A DNA stretch of 64,000 nucleotides from Anagrus nilaparvatae (GCA_022575985.1 JAKSXM010000007.1:18788501-18852500), one strand, 5' to 3'. Shown: positions 12,601-25,164, counted from the stretch's first letter. Made by a program: numbers and translations. The notes: generated from the letters alone by a model not told the origin.

Positions 12601-15258
12601 TGCAACAAAATTATTATCATTGTTTAGTATTTAACATTTTTTTAGTCAAGTTATTAACTTTTTATGATATTTTTATGCTGGAAAAAGTTTCAATATGACA
12701 TTTTAAACGGAATTTATTTTTATAAAATAGTTGTTTTGTAAAACTACTTCAACAGATTTTGTCCTTAAAGTTAGAGCGCTATTCAACGATAAAGATATAA
12801 GATATATTCCAAAATTTTCAATTTAATGCAAAAGTAGCAAATGAAAGGGAAAATCCTTCTTTTATCTAAATCTGTAAAAGAAAAATTAATTACAAATTCT
12901 GCTAGTTGCAATCCAAAATATTTCCATTTTTGGCTCGTCCCTGAATTAGAAAATAACCGCAAATATAGTCATTAAAGGGACGCGTTTTCTATATATTCTA
13001 CGCATAAAATTTACCCGATTTCTATAGAAAATAAATATGTTCACATAATATCCACTTTTAAATAGGCTCATAAATCCATTACGCGCTTTAAATTTGTTTG
13101 CTCTGGAATTGGCTATATGATAAATTTGGCCAAATTTGAGACTCTAACTATATAATCGTTTAAATAGGTTTCATGGGCAGCGAGAAAATTCTAGCAACAA
13201 TAGTATCTCGACAGGTCGAAAATAGTGTAACGTTATAAATAGGCTTGTTTTAGTTAGGCACATTCTGCAATTAACCGGCGCTAATTAATAATCAATACGG
13301 CGCGGCGTCTTTATAAATTTTAAATAGCCTATGTTGAAATTATGTCTTTGAAAGGTTTTGTGTAAAAAAAATAGCTTCTTCTTATATTAAAATGGCAACT
13401 GTGTTAACACAATGTCTTTTCGTCAGGAATTCAGGAGAAAATTTTTCTCGCGTGTGAAATGATTTCTAAAGGTTATATATAAGCAAGAAAAGCTGGACAT
13501 AAAATAATCATTACTAAATATATATTAAATTAATTAAAAATAAAGACATTAATACTAAATATGTATCAAGCTTGTATTATAGACTAGGAAAAGTAATTTA
13601 AAATATTTCAACTAATTTTGTATTTATATAACTAAAACATTATCAATAAAAAATAATTGCTGTTGAAAATAAGCTGATCAGCATTCTAAAACCCTGTTAC
13701 AAAAATTGAGTGACCTCATAACTCCTTTAATGGGCTACTGAAGGGCCATGTGTAACGTTTTTTCTAGGATTTGCTTCACACCTTGCATTGCTCTACGTGG
13801 ATTGCCTTCGTGGCTCGATAGAATTGTCCTTAAACTAGTATTCCGACCCTCGGCCCTTACTTGCACGTGAATAGTTAGTACGTTGAACCAACTTTTATGA
13901 ATCAAAATTTTTTATTTAAGGGTATGGGACAAATTTTAATGAAGTAGTTTTACATTTTCATAAGTTTTTCTGATTATTGTATATTTTATTTCAAACTTTT
14001 TTTTTTAATAAATTTTATGTACATACTTTCTTACCAAAATTATTATCAACTGTTTTTAAAACATAAAATTTAGAAATTATTTTTAAAATAGATCTTAGAA
14101 ATAAATAGTAGCATATTATTTTTTTAATTTTTTATTATTTAAAAAATATTGATTTTGGTGGTATTTTCTGTTTTGTTATAGATGTGGGTGGCGGTGAGCG
14201 GGAGCACTTTGAAAAAAAATCCCTGCCAACAAATTCAAAAATAAATAAAAAAAGTTTAACATTAATCTCTCCTTCTCACCTCACCCTAAATCACTTACAC
14301 TGCTTTTTTAACTATATTTTCTCTTTGCTAATATTTTAAAAACTAATAATTTAAAAAAAAATTACCATAATTTTCGTGCTAAACAGTTACACTGATAAAT
14401 ACTTGTTTGAAAAAAGCACTTAAAATACAATGTGATCACGGGTGCGCGCTGCATTTTTAATTTCTTATGATAAATTATAATTATGCCTATATTTCTAAAA
14501 ATAAATTATTTCATAAATTTAAAGTTTTTTTTCGCACAGATATCATTAAATTCTACCTTTTTATCTGTGATACAGTGAAAGAAAAATGGATAAAACATTT
14601 TTTTCGTGATTTTATTTAATATTAATAGAAAAGAAACGTGATTAAAAAGCATAATTTGTGATTAAAAATGATATCCGTCGCTTAAAACAATTCTTAAAAA
14701 AAAAACTTTTAATTTAACAAATAATTTATTTACCGACGGTAAATTTTTCGTTAAAAAAAAAATTATTTACTTATAATAAGTTTAATTTAATTCTTTTTAG
14801 AAAAAACAGTCAAAAATTTTTTTTCAAATTTTTTGTTTAGGAGCATACATCATGTTCCTTTCAAGGGTTCCAACGGTTATTCAAACGGCTACTCGAGTTA
14901 TTCGAGCTACACGAGGTACTAAAAAAAAAAATATCCAACACAACCAATCCTATTTTCTATTAAAAAAATAATACTATTAATCCTTTCTTCATTTTTCCTT
15001 TTAAGTAACAAAAAAATTCAGTAATAACCAATAATTTTTTTAATTATTTATTTATTTATATATTTTTTTTAATATAAAATTAGTTTTAGAACTAACTTAC
15101 TTTTATCTAACAAAAATTAAACGGGACTAAATTTTATTTTATTTTTTTCTTAACAAATTAATTAACTTGTTTTTTTTTTAATTTTTTTTTTTATTTTAAT
15201 GCTAAAAAAAACTTGTAAATAAATTTTTATATCGTTATTATTTAGGTACCGACGCTGA
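9624..15258 (+). CDS. drm: Drumstick-like Odd-skipped family zinc-finger protein, alternative 3' ends
   Basis: Coding exon 1 is 9624-9853, starting MFAVMAMETEG after CAAA-ATG and ending in phase 2 at a GT donor. It gives finger 1 (Cys32, Cys35, His48, His52) and most of finger 2 (Cys60, Cys63, His76). The segment CKYCQRRFTKSYNLMIHER is the Odd-family signature, and the short MFAV start fits Drosophila Drumstick as I remember it. Two ends fit the same splice phase. Exon 2 (14182-14197) adds R-C-G-W-R and stop, giving 81 residues, the size I recall for Drumstick. Alternatively, exon 14841-14915 joined to 15246-15258 adds 28 residues after Arg77, giving 105, and makes finger 2 a regular C2H2 with HRSIH. 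Drumstick acts in the nucleus in gut and leg patterning, where it relieves the Lines-mediated block of Bowl (family knowledge). Orientation is plus; no other gene overlaps. Confidence 0.85.
9854..14181 (+). other. Drumstick-like intron 1 (~4.3 kb)
   Basis: Bounded by CACAG|GTATAT and TTGTTATAG|ATG. The interior is AT-rich. A word shared by 10517-10531 and 13298-13312 (CGATACGGCGCGGCGTC and AATACGGCGCGGCGTC) marks two copies of a small dispersed repeat. A segment at 13690-13880 is less AT-biased and unlike its surroundings, without an open frame; it could be regulatory or a transposon fragment. The CCAGTAAAAAAACAATTATT stretch near 11690 resembles transposon termini in this window. Confidence 0.6.
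14841..14915 (+). CDS. drm: Alternative coding exon of the drumstick-like gene
   Basis: The exon follows a polypyrimidine tract ending TTTAG and stops at AG|GTACTA. Joined to exon 1 in phase 2 it reads R-S-I-H-H-V-P-F-K-G, then a Ser/Tyr/Gly/Asn-rich stretch (GYSNGYSSYSSY). The next acceptor (TTTAG, ending 15245) gives R-Y-R-R and stop at 15256-15258. The HRSIH-x2-PFK pattern mimics the inter-finger linker of longer Odd, Sob and Bowl proteins, which argues for a real exon rather than chance. Transcript support cannot be seen here. Confidence 0.55.
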
Positions 15259-17570
15259 TCGACTGCGGGATAAAAAATTTTTATTTTGAAAAATAATTAT
15301 TTTCTTCTACTACACATACTACTTCTACTGCATACTTCTTTTCTGCTTATATTATGAAAAAAAATTTTTAAATAGTACATACCCCGCGCTCCTCGCTAGT
15401 CGTCCAAGTCGCAGTCTTTAATTATAATAAATAAATTATATATAAATATTAATAAAAAAAAATGTACATGTAAAAATTTCTTTGTCAAAAAATCCTAAAA
15501 AATCCTTTTTTTATATATAAAAAAAAAATATTTACAATCCTTGGCCTTAAATAATTGTTGCATCCTGAATCAAAACAACATGATCCTCATCACAAAAAGA
15601 GCAATCATCAGTATATTAAACATGGATACAGAAGATTGAATATACAAGAAGAAAGAAGAAGAAGAATAGCCCTTAAGCACACGCGCGCATTCAATAAAAA
15701 AAATTGGACTTAAGTAATAATGAAAGCCCATTTTTTTGCCTTTGCTACTGTAATACACAAAATAATGTACTCATAATAATAATATGATCTATATTATGTT
15801 ATGTATATATTAAATAAAGCTTCTGTATTTTATGAACCACGCCCAACCCTAAGGCGACAACCGGGGGATATGCACATACAAAAAATTTTTATGTTAATAT
15901 ATTATTAAAAAAATCTACGTGTGTGTGTGTGTGTGTATTTAATTTGACTATACATAAAAAATAAATTTATTAAAAAAATATTATTGATGAAAAGACCTGC
16001 CACGTTGATTGGAAAAAAATTCATTCAAGTGCGATGACATAAATAAATATTAATTGCATTTTTATGTTTTATCTATAATATTCATCTAATTTTATATATT
16101 ACAGAACCGACAAACGCACAAGAAACTTTTTTTAATATTATTTTATTAAATTAAATAAAACATGCATTTTATTCGAAATTTGATATTCTTTCTGTATCTC
16201 AAAAAAGAGCGAAAGACAATTTAATTTTTTTTTTAGTATCCTAAAAAGAAAAATTTTATTTTTATGTAAAATTTTTTGAACACAAAAAATTGATTACGAA
16301 AACGCATGAGACGGTTTTTAAAAAAAATTAATCGACGAAGCGGCAGCTATGGCCTCTCGAATATTATGATTTGTATCTTTCGAGATCGATGCTGATTAGA
16401 TTAATCTGCTTCGTATTTTTTTTAAATTTAAATATTACCAAAATTTAAAAAAAAACCGTCGTATTTTATACTGATGATTATAAAATTCTATAAAAATGCA
16501 GTTCTTTTTTTACGTGTACATTTTAAGTATACTTTTAAAAATTAATTAAGAAATAAGACTGCAGTTGCGCATTGTAAATAGCTTTAATTATTATTATTAT
16601 TATTATTACGCATTTAGGTAATAAATGATTATTTATATTGATAGAAAAAAAAATTGAAGATAAAAAAGAAAAAATTTTTATTAATTATAGGTTTAATAGA
16701 TTATTATTATTATAAATAAATAAAAAATATATATTATATATTATATAAATTTATAAAAAATTTTTTTAAAAAATAATGTACGAATTTAAGATCAAATGAA
16801 TTTTTTTTTCTTTGTACAAAAAGTGATATAAATAAAATATTTAGTTATTTTTGAAATAAGAAACAATTATTTCAAATTTTTGTTAAAAGTAAAATTTTGA
16901 GTTAATTGGTTCTTATTTCAATATATATCTATATATTAAAAATGCAAGTAATTGCCAAAATAATTTTTACTAAAAAACTGAATAAATTTTTTTTCTTCAT
17001 AAAATGTGCCTATAATTAAAAAAATAAACTAATTTTTATTAATGATTAAAAAATATGATGCTGAAAAAAATTGTAAATATATAAAAATATTTCTTTAATT
17101 GTTTTTTACTTTATTTTATACACACATACAAATATATAGGCACATTGATATTTATGTATAAAAAAATTTAACTACGTATAAATAAATTATTTTGTGTTTA
17201 TTATGCGTGTGAAAAAAATGTGTTTGATGTATAAGAAACAAAAAAAGAAATTAAACAAAGTCAATAATTAAAAAAATGAGATATACTGTGCATTGTTGGA
17301 CAAAAAAAACTAACAAATAAATAATTAAATGTCATTTTTTGATTTATAAGTTTTATAATTATTATTATTATTATACAATAGTATTGTGTATAATTTTGTA
17401 ATTATTTTATTTTATATTATTTTATTTTTTCATTATTGTAACCAATTTATATGAAAAATATTATATTTAAAATATAAAAACGTCATATTTAAAACCATTT
17501 TTTTAGTTTCATTTATTTTTTAGTTTATCCTAAATAAAAATTTTCAATTATAACCACACTTTTTAATTAT
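15259..17570 (+). other. Probable 3' untranslated and downstream region of the drumstick-like gene
   Basis: No coding frame with family features. AATAAA at 15813-15818 is a candidate poly(A) signal, and several further AATAAA words follow. A TG microsatellite lies at about 15920-15937. A less AT-biased strip at 15380-15415 may be conserved UTR. A nested inverted repeat at 16310-16460 is listed separately. Confidence 0.4.
16310..16460. repeat. Nested inverted repeat, possible structured RNA
   Basis: Outer arms GACGGTTTTT (16310) and AAAAACCGTC (ending 16460) enclose ACGAAGC...GCTTCGT and, further in, TCTCGAA...TTTCGAGA. Complementary words thus occur in nested order over 150 bases in otherwise simple AT sequence. 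It may be a foldback mobile element or a structured element of the 3' untranslated region. Confidence 0.4.
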
Positions 17571-18370
17571 ATAACCACTGCTTTCTTAAGTCCCTTGAAC
17601 CTTTCCATCGTAGTTTTTTAAACTTTTTGCCTGTTTCTTATCTAGAGACATTTCATGAAGACAGATTCCTACGCCAGGTAATCCATATTATATGTATTAG
17701 ATTCTCCATGGAAAAAAATTGCTTGTATACCTAGTTCTGAACCCTTGAAGGATTTAAGGAGTTGATAGAAGCTATTCCTGTTTATTGAATTTGCTATTGT
17801 AACCTTGTACATAAGACACAGTGACTCAAGGAACTATCAAGTCTAAAAAACCAGAGGTGTTAACCTGTATTATTGATTTTGTTTCATTAAGTTAAATTAA
17901 TTTATGTACGAAATCCTTAATTTAGTTTTGTGATCTTTTGGTTTGAGCACGGAAACGTTTGTCTTCGGCATTTTATAATTATTTATAATAAAAATTATTA
18001 TTTATAATTTCAACTTTTGGATCCAACTACATTGAGACGCTGCATTAGGCAAGAACGGCATCAGGAAGTAAGGTAAAAACCATCTCTCGTGCGAGTGTGC
18101 TCTGATGATGTAGATTTTAGATTCTTTCGTTTTATATTTTATAATTTTAGGTTTTTTTTATTAATTTCTAATCAAAGATATCGTATTAACATATCTTTGT
18201 TACTAATTGTTATAACGAAAAGACGCCTAAATTGTCTTTTGCTCATCCTTTTTGATATGATTTAGTTTATTAACCCTTTTTTTATTAAGTAACAATTTCC
18301 GATTCTGGTGGCGCTCAACTCAATTATTTAAATAATTAACTAATTTTTAATAAATAAATATTAAATTTTA
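17571..18370. other. Moderately complex non-coding DNA before the retrotransposon
   Basis: Base composition is less AT-biased than the flanks, especially 17575-17860 and 18010-18120, but all frames contain stops. It could be the decayed upstream part of the adjacent non-LTR element. No motif proves this. Confidence 0.35.
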
Positions 18371-20110
18371 TGTAGGCCCCTCAAATTACTCGGTCATTGA
18401 TCTCTGCATTATTGATGAAAATGATCGTATACTTTTTTTTAGCAAAATTCTATTCATAAATAGCCATTATCTCATTCAGGTCACCCAAAACACCTTTGTT
18501 CCCAAAAATCCTCGAACTAAAATCTCCTACAGAAGTATAGATAACATAAACCAAAATGAATTCACTTTAAGGCTACTTGAGTATAAATGGTCCTTTGCGT
18601 TCAACAGTTCAGATTTAGACTACATTTGGAATACTACCGCATCTCATATAACTAACGTTCTGGATTCTCTTGCACCTCTAAAAGAGTTCACTATTGATAA
18701 AAAGTCATCTCCCAGGTTAACCCCCGAGTTAAAATCTGAAACTGACAAACACGAAAAGCTCTATAAACTTTATAAAAACAAGAGAAACTCCCAAAACTTA
18801 AATACCTATAGGGACTTTAAAGACAAGTTACTCTTGAAAAAACCTCGGCAGCTGAAACGAATTACTACTCTAACAAAATATCCACCAATAACGCACCTGC
18901 CACTATCTGAAAAAATCTTGAATACCTGGGCCTCACAAACTCTCCACCAAATCGGAAAAATTTTCTCTCAGCTGATGCAATTAACACTTACTTTATTTCC
19001 ACACAAAATGCGTCAAATTCAACCAGTATTATTCACTCTCCAGTTAGTACTTCATCTAGGCCTTTCTTTCAAATTTAAAAATATCACAAATGATAACCTT
19101 CATTTGGCATTTAAGCAATTCTCTCAAAGTTTTGAAACTTTGTCTAGAGGCTCTTTCAAAAGTTTTTATATCTCTCTTTAACAAGTCCATAGTTTTAAAT
19201 ATAATAAACTCAGCCTGGAAGCATAGTAACATTCTTCCAGTAGCTAAGTCTCAACAACTTGGCTTAAAAATAACTTACGCAAAGCGCCTTATGTTCGTTG
19301 ATGATCTTCAAATTTATATTCAAGTGCTCTATAAAGACTTAAACCTAAGAGTGTCCCTCCTTCAAACTGATCTTTATGAAACAGAAAATTGGTGTTCTAC
19401 CAACAACTTTAAAATTGATATTGATAAGTCTAATTTTATGATTTTCAGGAAAAAATCCTCAAATTTTTCTGATAAAAATACCTCTATTTATTTTAGTGAT
19501 ACTAGTAAATCGGTTAACCATTTCCTATATAGACTTAGATACTTCAAGCACCTTATAAACTCAAATCTCCGAAAGCAGCTTATCAATGCTCTTGTTTTTC
19601 CTATCCTTGACTCTGGTGTTTTTCCCAAGAGAAACTTACCCAATCAGCAATACAAACGCTTACAAAAGCTATTAAATGCATCTGTTAGATACGACTTCGA
19701 AATTAGATACCCATCTCGTACTTCCCCTGACAGAATAAGGCTTGGTTGGTTAAATATCAATCTAAAAGCAAAATACCTTACTACAGTCCACATCTATAAT
19801 ATACTAAACAATGGGAAGCTAAACTATCTTAAGGAGAAAATAAAAATCTCAAATCTCAAATCGTCTCAAAAATTGCCCTCACCTAGTTGTAGATACATCC
19901 ACAAACCCTATCGACAATAATTCCTCCTTGTTTTTTATGATGTCGTTCTGGAACTCCCTCCCTGAAGAATATAATGGGCAAAAGACAAAAATCTGTCCAT
20001 CCATCCTGCATATCCTGCTTCTTCTTTATGGCCAGTAATATTCTACATTTGTGGCAATGAATTCTTCTGTCTTGGCCTTTGAAAACATATCTATTATTTA
20101 TATTCAATAT
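18371..20110 (+). mobile_element. Non-LTR (LINE) retrotransposon relic
   Basis: From about 18440 to 18830 one frame reads as the endonuclease-to-RT linker of a LINE: a SHYLIQVTQ stretch, then KKSSPRLTPELKSE and KLYKLYKNKRNS. A frame change near 18832 continues as ATIWKNLEYLGL and FLSADAINTYF in the second frame. The reverse transcriptase then resumes in the 19090-19920 frame. The protein ends with FWNSLPEE in yet another frame, stopping near 20036. The central RT region between the LFN...WK segment and the active-site FVDD box is missing, so the element is internally deleted as well as frameshifted and cannot be active. Confidence 0.8.
19090..19920 (+). pseudogene. Reverse transcriptase C-terminal fragment of the LINE relic
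   Basis: This 276-codon frame carries LFNKSIV and SAWKHSNILPVAK, typical of RT fingers/palm segments, then almost at once RLMFVDDLQIYIQ, the active-site YADD-type box (here FVDD). After it come ENWCSTNNFKID and a thumb-like region ending near the KLNYLKEKIK segment. The spacing between the two parts is too short for an RT domain, which shows an internal deletion. The ATG is arbitrary; the original protein began upstream. The LINE clade cannot be fixed without alignment. Confidence 0.75.
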
Positions 20111-22400
20111 ACTAAAACACTTTGATAAAAAATTTTTTCATTTCTTCGTTGTTTCTAAGTATTATACAGTTTTGTTTATCTCTTTATAGGAAATAACGTA
20201 CCATAATGCAAACAAAATAACTTTCTCTTGTCAAAACATAATAAAACTTAATAATTATAAAAATTCTAGCTTATTAAACATGAATAATGCCTTCAGGTAC
20301 ATGAGTTACTTTGGCAATAATTGATGGGCAATGAATTATTTCAGTAGAACTTAAATTAGAACAAAGATTTTTATAAAATAGAAAAAAAATTTTTTGCGAA
20401 GCTTATATTTCGAAAACTTTAAACTGCAGAACATAATAGTTCATTAAAATGAAATTATCTTTAACATATAATAAGTACTTTAAAAATGCAAACAAATAAA
20501 AAAAAAAACAGTACTTATTATTAATTTTAAATATTATAAATACATATTTTTGAACCTTGCATTTTATGATTATTATACGTTAGATTCATCCGTAATTTGC
20601 TAACAATAAAATTACAATATAAAATTTTTAATTTCATATAAACACGTGCAGTAGCCATTGCAAAATAATAATTTTGTAAAAAACTTAATTCTGTATTTAA
20701 CAATAACTTTATAAAACTCTATACAGAATATACTCATTAAAATATCGCATATAGCATAACTGCATATACTCTCTTATTACGTCTCTTATTGCGTAATACG
20801 AGTATATCAAGTATATATGCGCAACCAAAACAAATTGATATCTCTTGAATATAGTACTTAAACTATCTATCATTTATGTACCTATCCCAGAAAAATTTTA
20901 AAGCTGTTGCAATGATTTTTACTTTCTTAAAACATTAAATCTAATTACTTATTCAAACGATTCAATATTTTATTTATTTATTTATTATATGCATCAGATA
21001 TTTTATGTATATAGTATTTAAACGTTTTCACTTAATTGGGTAGCTGTTATAACTCTCACCTTTTATCTGAATATTTTATATTTTAAAACGTATAGTTTAT
21101 TACTTTGATTTTCTTATATGCATTTTACTATGATACAAATTATTATTTTAAAAATTAAAACTTATTGCATGCATAGTTATGTAAAGATATTCACGAAAAA
21201 AAATTTTTTTATCGATAAATACTAGTGCAAATATTATAATGCATATTTTATATATTAGATTGGCAGTAATTTAAAAATTTTTGCAATGTGGTAGCTAATT
21301 TTATCTGATAACCAAAAATTTTAACTTGGGAAAAGTTGAGTCGAATAGACTAAGAATAAATTTGATTTCGGAATCTTAAATCATTCATCTATTATAATTA
21401 TTAGTAATTTTTGTAACATGTGTATTTGTGTCTTCGCACACAAATTTCACCACGCTTTCAGAATACAAAAAGAAGGACAGAGCTATGTAGTCAATCTCTT
21501 AACTTCATACTTATTTAAGCTAAAGTTTAAAATAATAATCTGAGCTAAATGGATGGGCGCAGGAAAGGATTGGTCATTCATCAGAAAATACTATACGTAT
21601 AATTGTAATCGAACAATATTTACAAGTAAGTTCATTTGAATCCAAATTATACTACAAGTATCGTATTCTAAATTACCATGTAGACCTTTAGAGGACAGTA
21701 AGAGGTGAAGATTTTTATTTTTAAAATGAAAATATCAATTAGTTTTTGGTGTTTTTTGTGTTTTATAATAACTTTATAATATTCTGGCCAAGAAGTTACC
21801 TTTTTAATTGTTACCAAAAGACACCTTTTTTATACGCTACCGAAGTAGGAATTTTATTTTACACGCGTTCATGAGTAAATAAAATATTTGAAATTATATT
21901 AGTTTCTAAAGCTTTCAATCTTTTAGCTGTAGTCAGAGCAACCAATAAAACTAATTTATATAAGAGTTTCTTTAATATATTTTTAATATACATATCCTTA
22001 AAATTACTGTAAAATAATGAAAATATTGCTTTGATTCATTTTTTTTTATTTTAAATATAAATAATTTGTTGATTTTCAATCATGTTAGTATAATAATTAT
22101 TGAATATTTTATTTGATTTATTTATTAATCCAGCTTCATACACAGAAAATATTTAAAAATAGGTTAAGGCAAGGAAAATAAAATAAGGGTTGAAAAATAA
22201 TTATCATATTTAATTACAAATCACAAAAAATATATTTTATTTAATTAACAAATCTTATTATTATCAAATACATATTTAGTTATAAATTATTAACATTCTT
22301 ATTTAATTCCTTACATTAATAAATACTCTCATAACACTGTGATGTGAACTAATTATTTATACGTTATTTACAAGTCTTTATCAATAAGTTGCTTTGATAG
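20111..22400. other. AT-rich intergenic DNA
   Basis: A/T runs without coding features. A small hairpin (ATTTGTG...CACAAAT) lies near 21425-21447. Nothing else stands out. Confidence 0.5.
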
Positions 22401-22405
22401 CATTT

Positions 22406-22758
22406 TCAATTTTCTGTATCATTCCCGTCTAATAAATCAACTATTTTAAATTCCAGTAAATTTTTCCAAAAGTCCAGCTGAGATTGTTGAAATACTGGTC
22501 CAAGATTTATTAAAATGTTTTCTTTTTTTTCTTGATGAATACCGCGGGGTAGTTGGTTACAATCCGGCATTTTCATATCATTTTTTTGGCTTTAGTCTTT
22601 AAAACATCCAATTCTGTAACTGGCCCATCATAAGTTACTGAATATTCGACGGTTTGCTTTTTTTGTGGAATTTTATTCTGAGTTTCTAAATAGTTTTGGA
22701 GTATAATATTGCAAAAATATTTAAATTTACGTTCTTTTTTAAGGTAAGAAATCATCAA
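22406..22758 (-). pseudogene. Frameshifted relic of an unrecognised insect protein
   Basis: Minus-strand codons run from 22758 to the stop at 22573 (61 codons, ending DVLKTKAKKMI). Coding continues in a second frame from about 22576 to the stop at 22406 with MPDCNQLPRGIHQEKKENIL and QLDFWKNLLEFKIVDLL. The two parts read as one protein broken by a single frameshift near 22575. The pattern YDGPVTELDVLK...LPRGI...KKENIL...FW.NL resembles a C-terminal region I have seen in uncharacterised insect proteins, often repeated in genomes, but I cannot name the family. No upstream exon is recognised. Confidence 0.5.
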
Positions 22759-22759
22759 A

Positions 22760-23100
22760 CAGTACTTGATTAAATTATATAATTATGCCTATTAGTATTT
22801 AGCAATGCTCTTGCCATTGAATTTATGAATTATAGAATAAACAGTTTTTTAGAAGAAAGTCTGGGGAATGCAGTAGTGTAGGTCTTTTAGTCAGCAATCG
22901 TTCAAAATTTGAAGATACTTATGTTAAAAAGTGACCCCCAACATTTTATTCCTGAGATTTTCTTCTAAAAACTGTATATACCATTATTCGTAAATTCAAA
23001 AGGGAAGAGCCTCCCTAATATTATTTTATTTCTATAAAAATGTATTATCAAATTTCAAAATACAAGTTAAACGAAATCAGTTCATATTATATAGTATATT
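22760..23100. other. AT-rich spacer
   Basis: A loose inverted pair (AATTTATGAATTATAGAATAAACAG-like near 22820 and CTGTATATACCATTATTCG-like near 22970) suggests a small decayed foldback repeat. No gene is seen. Confidence 0.35.
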
Positions 23101-23104
23101 AAGT

Positions 23105-23290
23105 ATCAAGGGCGTAAAAGTTTCGGCACTAGCACGAGTGCTCGGCGAAGCCGGGCACGAGTGATATGTGTTCACGCTCGTGCCTAAAGTATTGCGCCCA
23201 TGGTGCTTATACTATTTTTTGCCCACCTAGGCGTAGAACGAGTTCAGAAAATTCTTTACACACGAGTTTTACGCCCGGGAGGGCAAAAAA
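23105..23290 (+). repeat. GC-rich dispersed repeat, copy 1
   Basis: A sharply GC-richer block in AT-rich DNA, with GCACGAGTG words in both orientations, GGGCGTAAAA and TTACGCCCGGGAGGGCAAAAAAT. Inverted-orientation relatives occur at about 39545-39750 and 59850-60030, sharing the order of CACTCG, GCTAGTG-like and GGCAAAAAATA words. It is probably a short mobile element with internal inverted words; no coding capacity is seen. Confidence 0.6.
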
Positions 23291-23740
23291 TAATTTTTTA
23301 ATTCATTTTTCTTATTGATTCTCCTGTTTATTATATAATCTTTATTCAGTTGGAAATTATTTTTAATTGTTTTATTTGTTTTTCAAAATTATTAAATAAC
23401 TAGCTGATTGGCCTCGCGATGCTCGGCTTAACCAAATAAAAACTCTTGTGCATTAATTTTTTTATATTTTAATCATATGTAGTTAAATATAATAAATTTA
23501 ATCATACATGATTAAAATGCAATTTAATTTTATTTAAAAATGAATGAGAACAGAATTAATTTTATACTTCTAAAATTAACAAAAAAATTTTATAATTCAT
23601 ATTAAGAAAAAGTTACATGATTATTTATAAATATTTATAACTAATGAGGTATATTTTATAACATAAATAATTATTGATAATAAATAATAATTGAAAATAA
23701 AATATAGTAATATGCAGTTTTTTTAACAAAATTTGTAGTT
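23291..23740. other. AT-rich spacer
   Basis: No coding sequence. Short words ATGATTAAA/ATCATACATG recur near 23470-23520. The tandem array begins to its right. Confidence 0.4.
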
Positions 23741-25150
23741 TTTTTCATACTGTAGACAATGAATATTTGAATATTTTCAATTTTCATACACATCACAACT
23801 GATATTGTAGACAATCAATATGAATATGACTATAGAATGAAATTTTCATAATTTTTTATTGTTCATAAATAGGACAGGCGATATCCATTTCACTCTATGG
23901 TGAAATTTTTTTAGCTTTTTCATAAATAAAACAGCCAACAATATAGATTGAAAATTTTGAATTTTTTTCATAATGTAGACAGCCAATATAAATTTTACTA
24001 TTGAGTGAAATTTTTATATTTTATGTTTTTTCATAAATAGTATAGCCGATATCCATTTTACTCTATGGTAAAATTTTTGGTGTTTTCCATATATAAAACA
24101 ATATAGATTGAAATTTTTGCTGTTTTTTTATATTGTAGACAATCAATATGAATTTTACTATCGAGTGAAACTTTTATAATATTTTTTATAAACTTTTATA
24201 ATTTTTATAATGTTTTCATAAATAGGACAGCCGATATCCATTGTACTCTATATATGGTGTAATTTTTGAGTTTTTTCCTATATAAAACAATTAACAATAT
24301 AGATTGAAATTTTTGCTGTTTTTTATATTGCAGAGAATCAATATTAATTTTACTCTAGAGTGAAATATTTATAATTTTGGTTCCTCATAGAGGACCCATT
24401 GTTTTAGGTAAGATGTTTATTTCTGATTTTTTGACATATACGCACGTTTTGAGACCTCAGGATGCTAAAAAACCAGTTTTAAAAAAAAGTATGCATGTGT
24501 GTGTGTGAGTGTATGTATGTATGTATGTAGCACTGTCACCGGTGATATTTCACAACCAGTATGACATTAAGACCTATTTTTTTTATAAAATTTTTTTCAC
24601 CAAAAAATCTCCAGGTACTTTTTTTTTTTTTTAATTTGGATGTAATACCTCATTTTTTTCCATGCGAGTAAATTTTTGTAGTATTTTCATATCGTAAACA
24701 GCCAATATGAACTTTACTATACAATTAAATTTTTTAAATTTTTGTTTTTTTTATTCTTAGGACTGCCGATAACTATCTTATTTCATAGTGAAATTTTTTG
24801 AGTTTTTTCATATATAAATAGCCAACAATATAGATGGTAAATTTTTTAGTTTTTTCATATTATAAACCACCAATATGAATTTTACTATACAGTTAAATAT
24901 TTTTATTTTTTTTTTCATTCTTAGGACTGCCTATATCTATATTATTACATAGTGAAATTTTTTTAATTTTTCATATATAAAATAGCCAGAAATACAGATT
25001 GAAATTATTGTAGTTTTTTCATATTGTAAACAGACAATATGAATTTTACTATACAGTTAAATTTAAAAAATTTTTTTTTTTTTTATTATTCTTAGGACTG
25101 CCAATGTCTATATTATTTCATATTCAAATTTTTAAGTCATTTCATATATA
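23741..25150. repeat. Tandem repeat array, ~165-180-bp unit
   Basis: Units recur with the order GTAGACA(A/G)CCAATAT, TTTTACTATNNAGTGAAATTTTT, TTCATAAATAGGACAGCCGATATCC and AACAATATAGATTGAAA. Starts of the GCCGATATCC block fall near 23880, 24047 and 24226. A divergent subset carrying CTTAGGACTGCC follows near 24758, 24919 and 25094. An unrelated segment at about 24385-24650, with a TG/TATG microsatellite (24497-24530), interrupts the array. Confidence 0.75.
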
Positions 25151-25164
25151 AAACAAAAGAGCTT

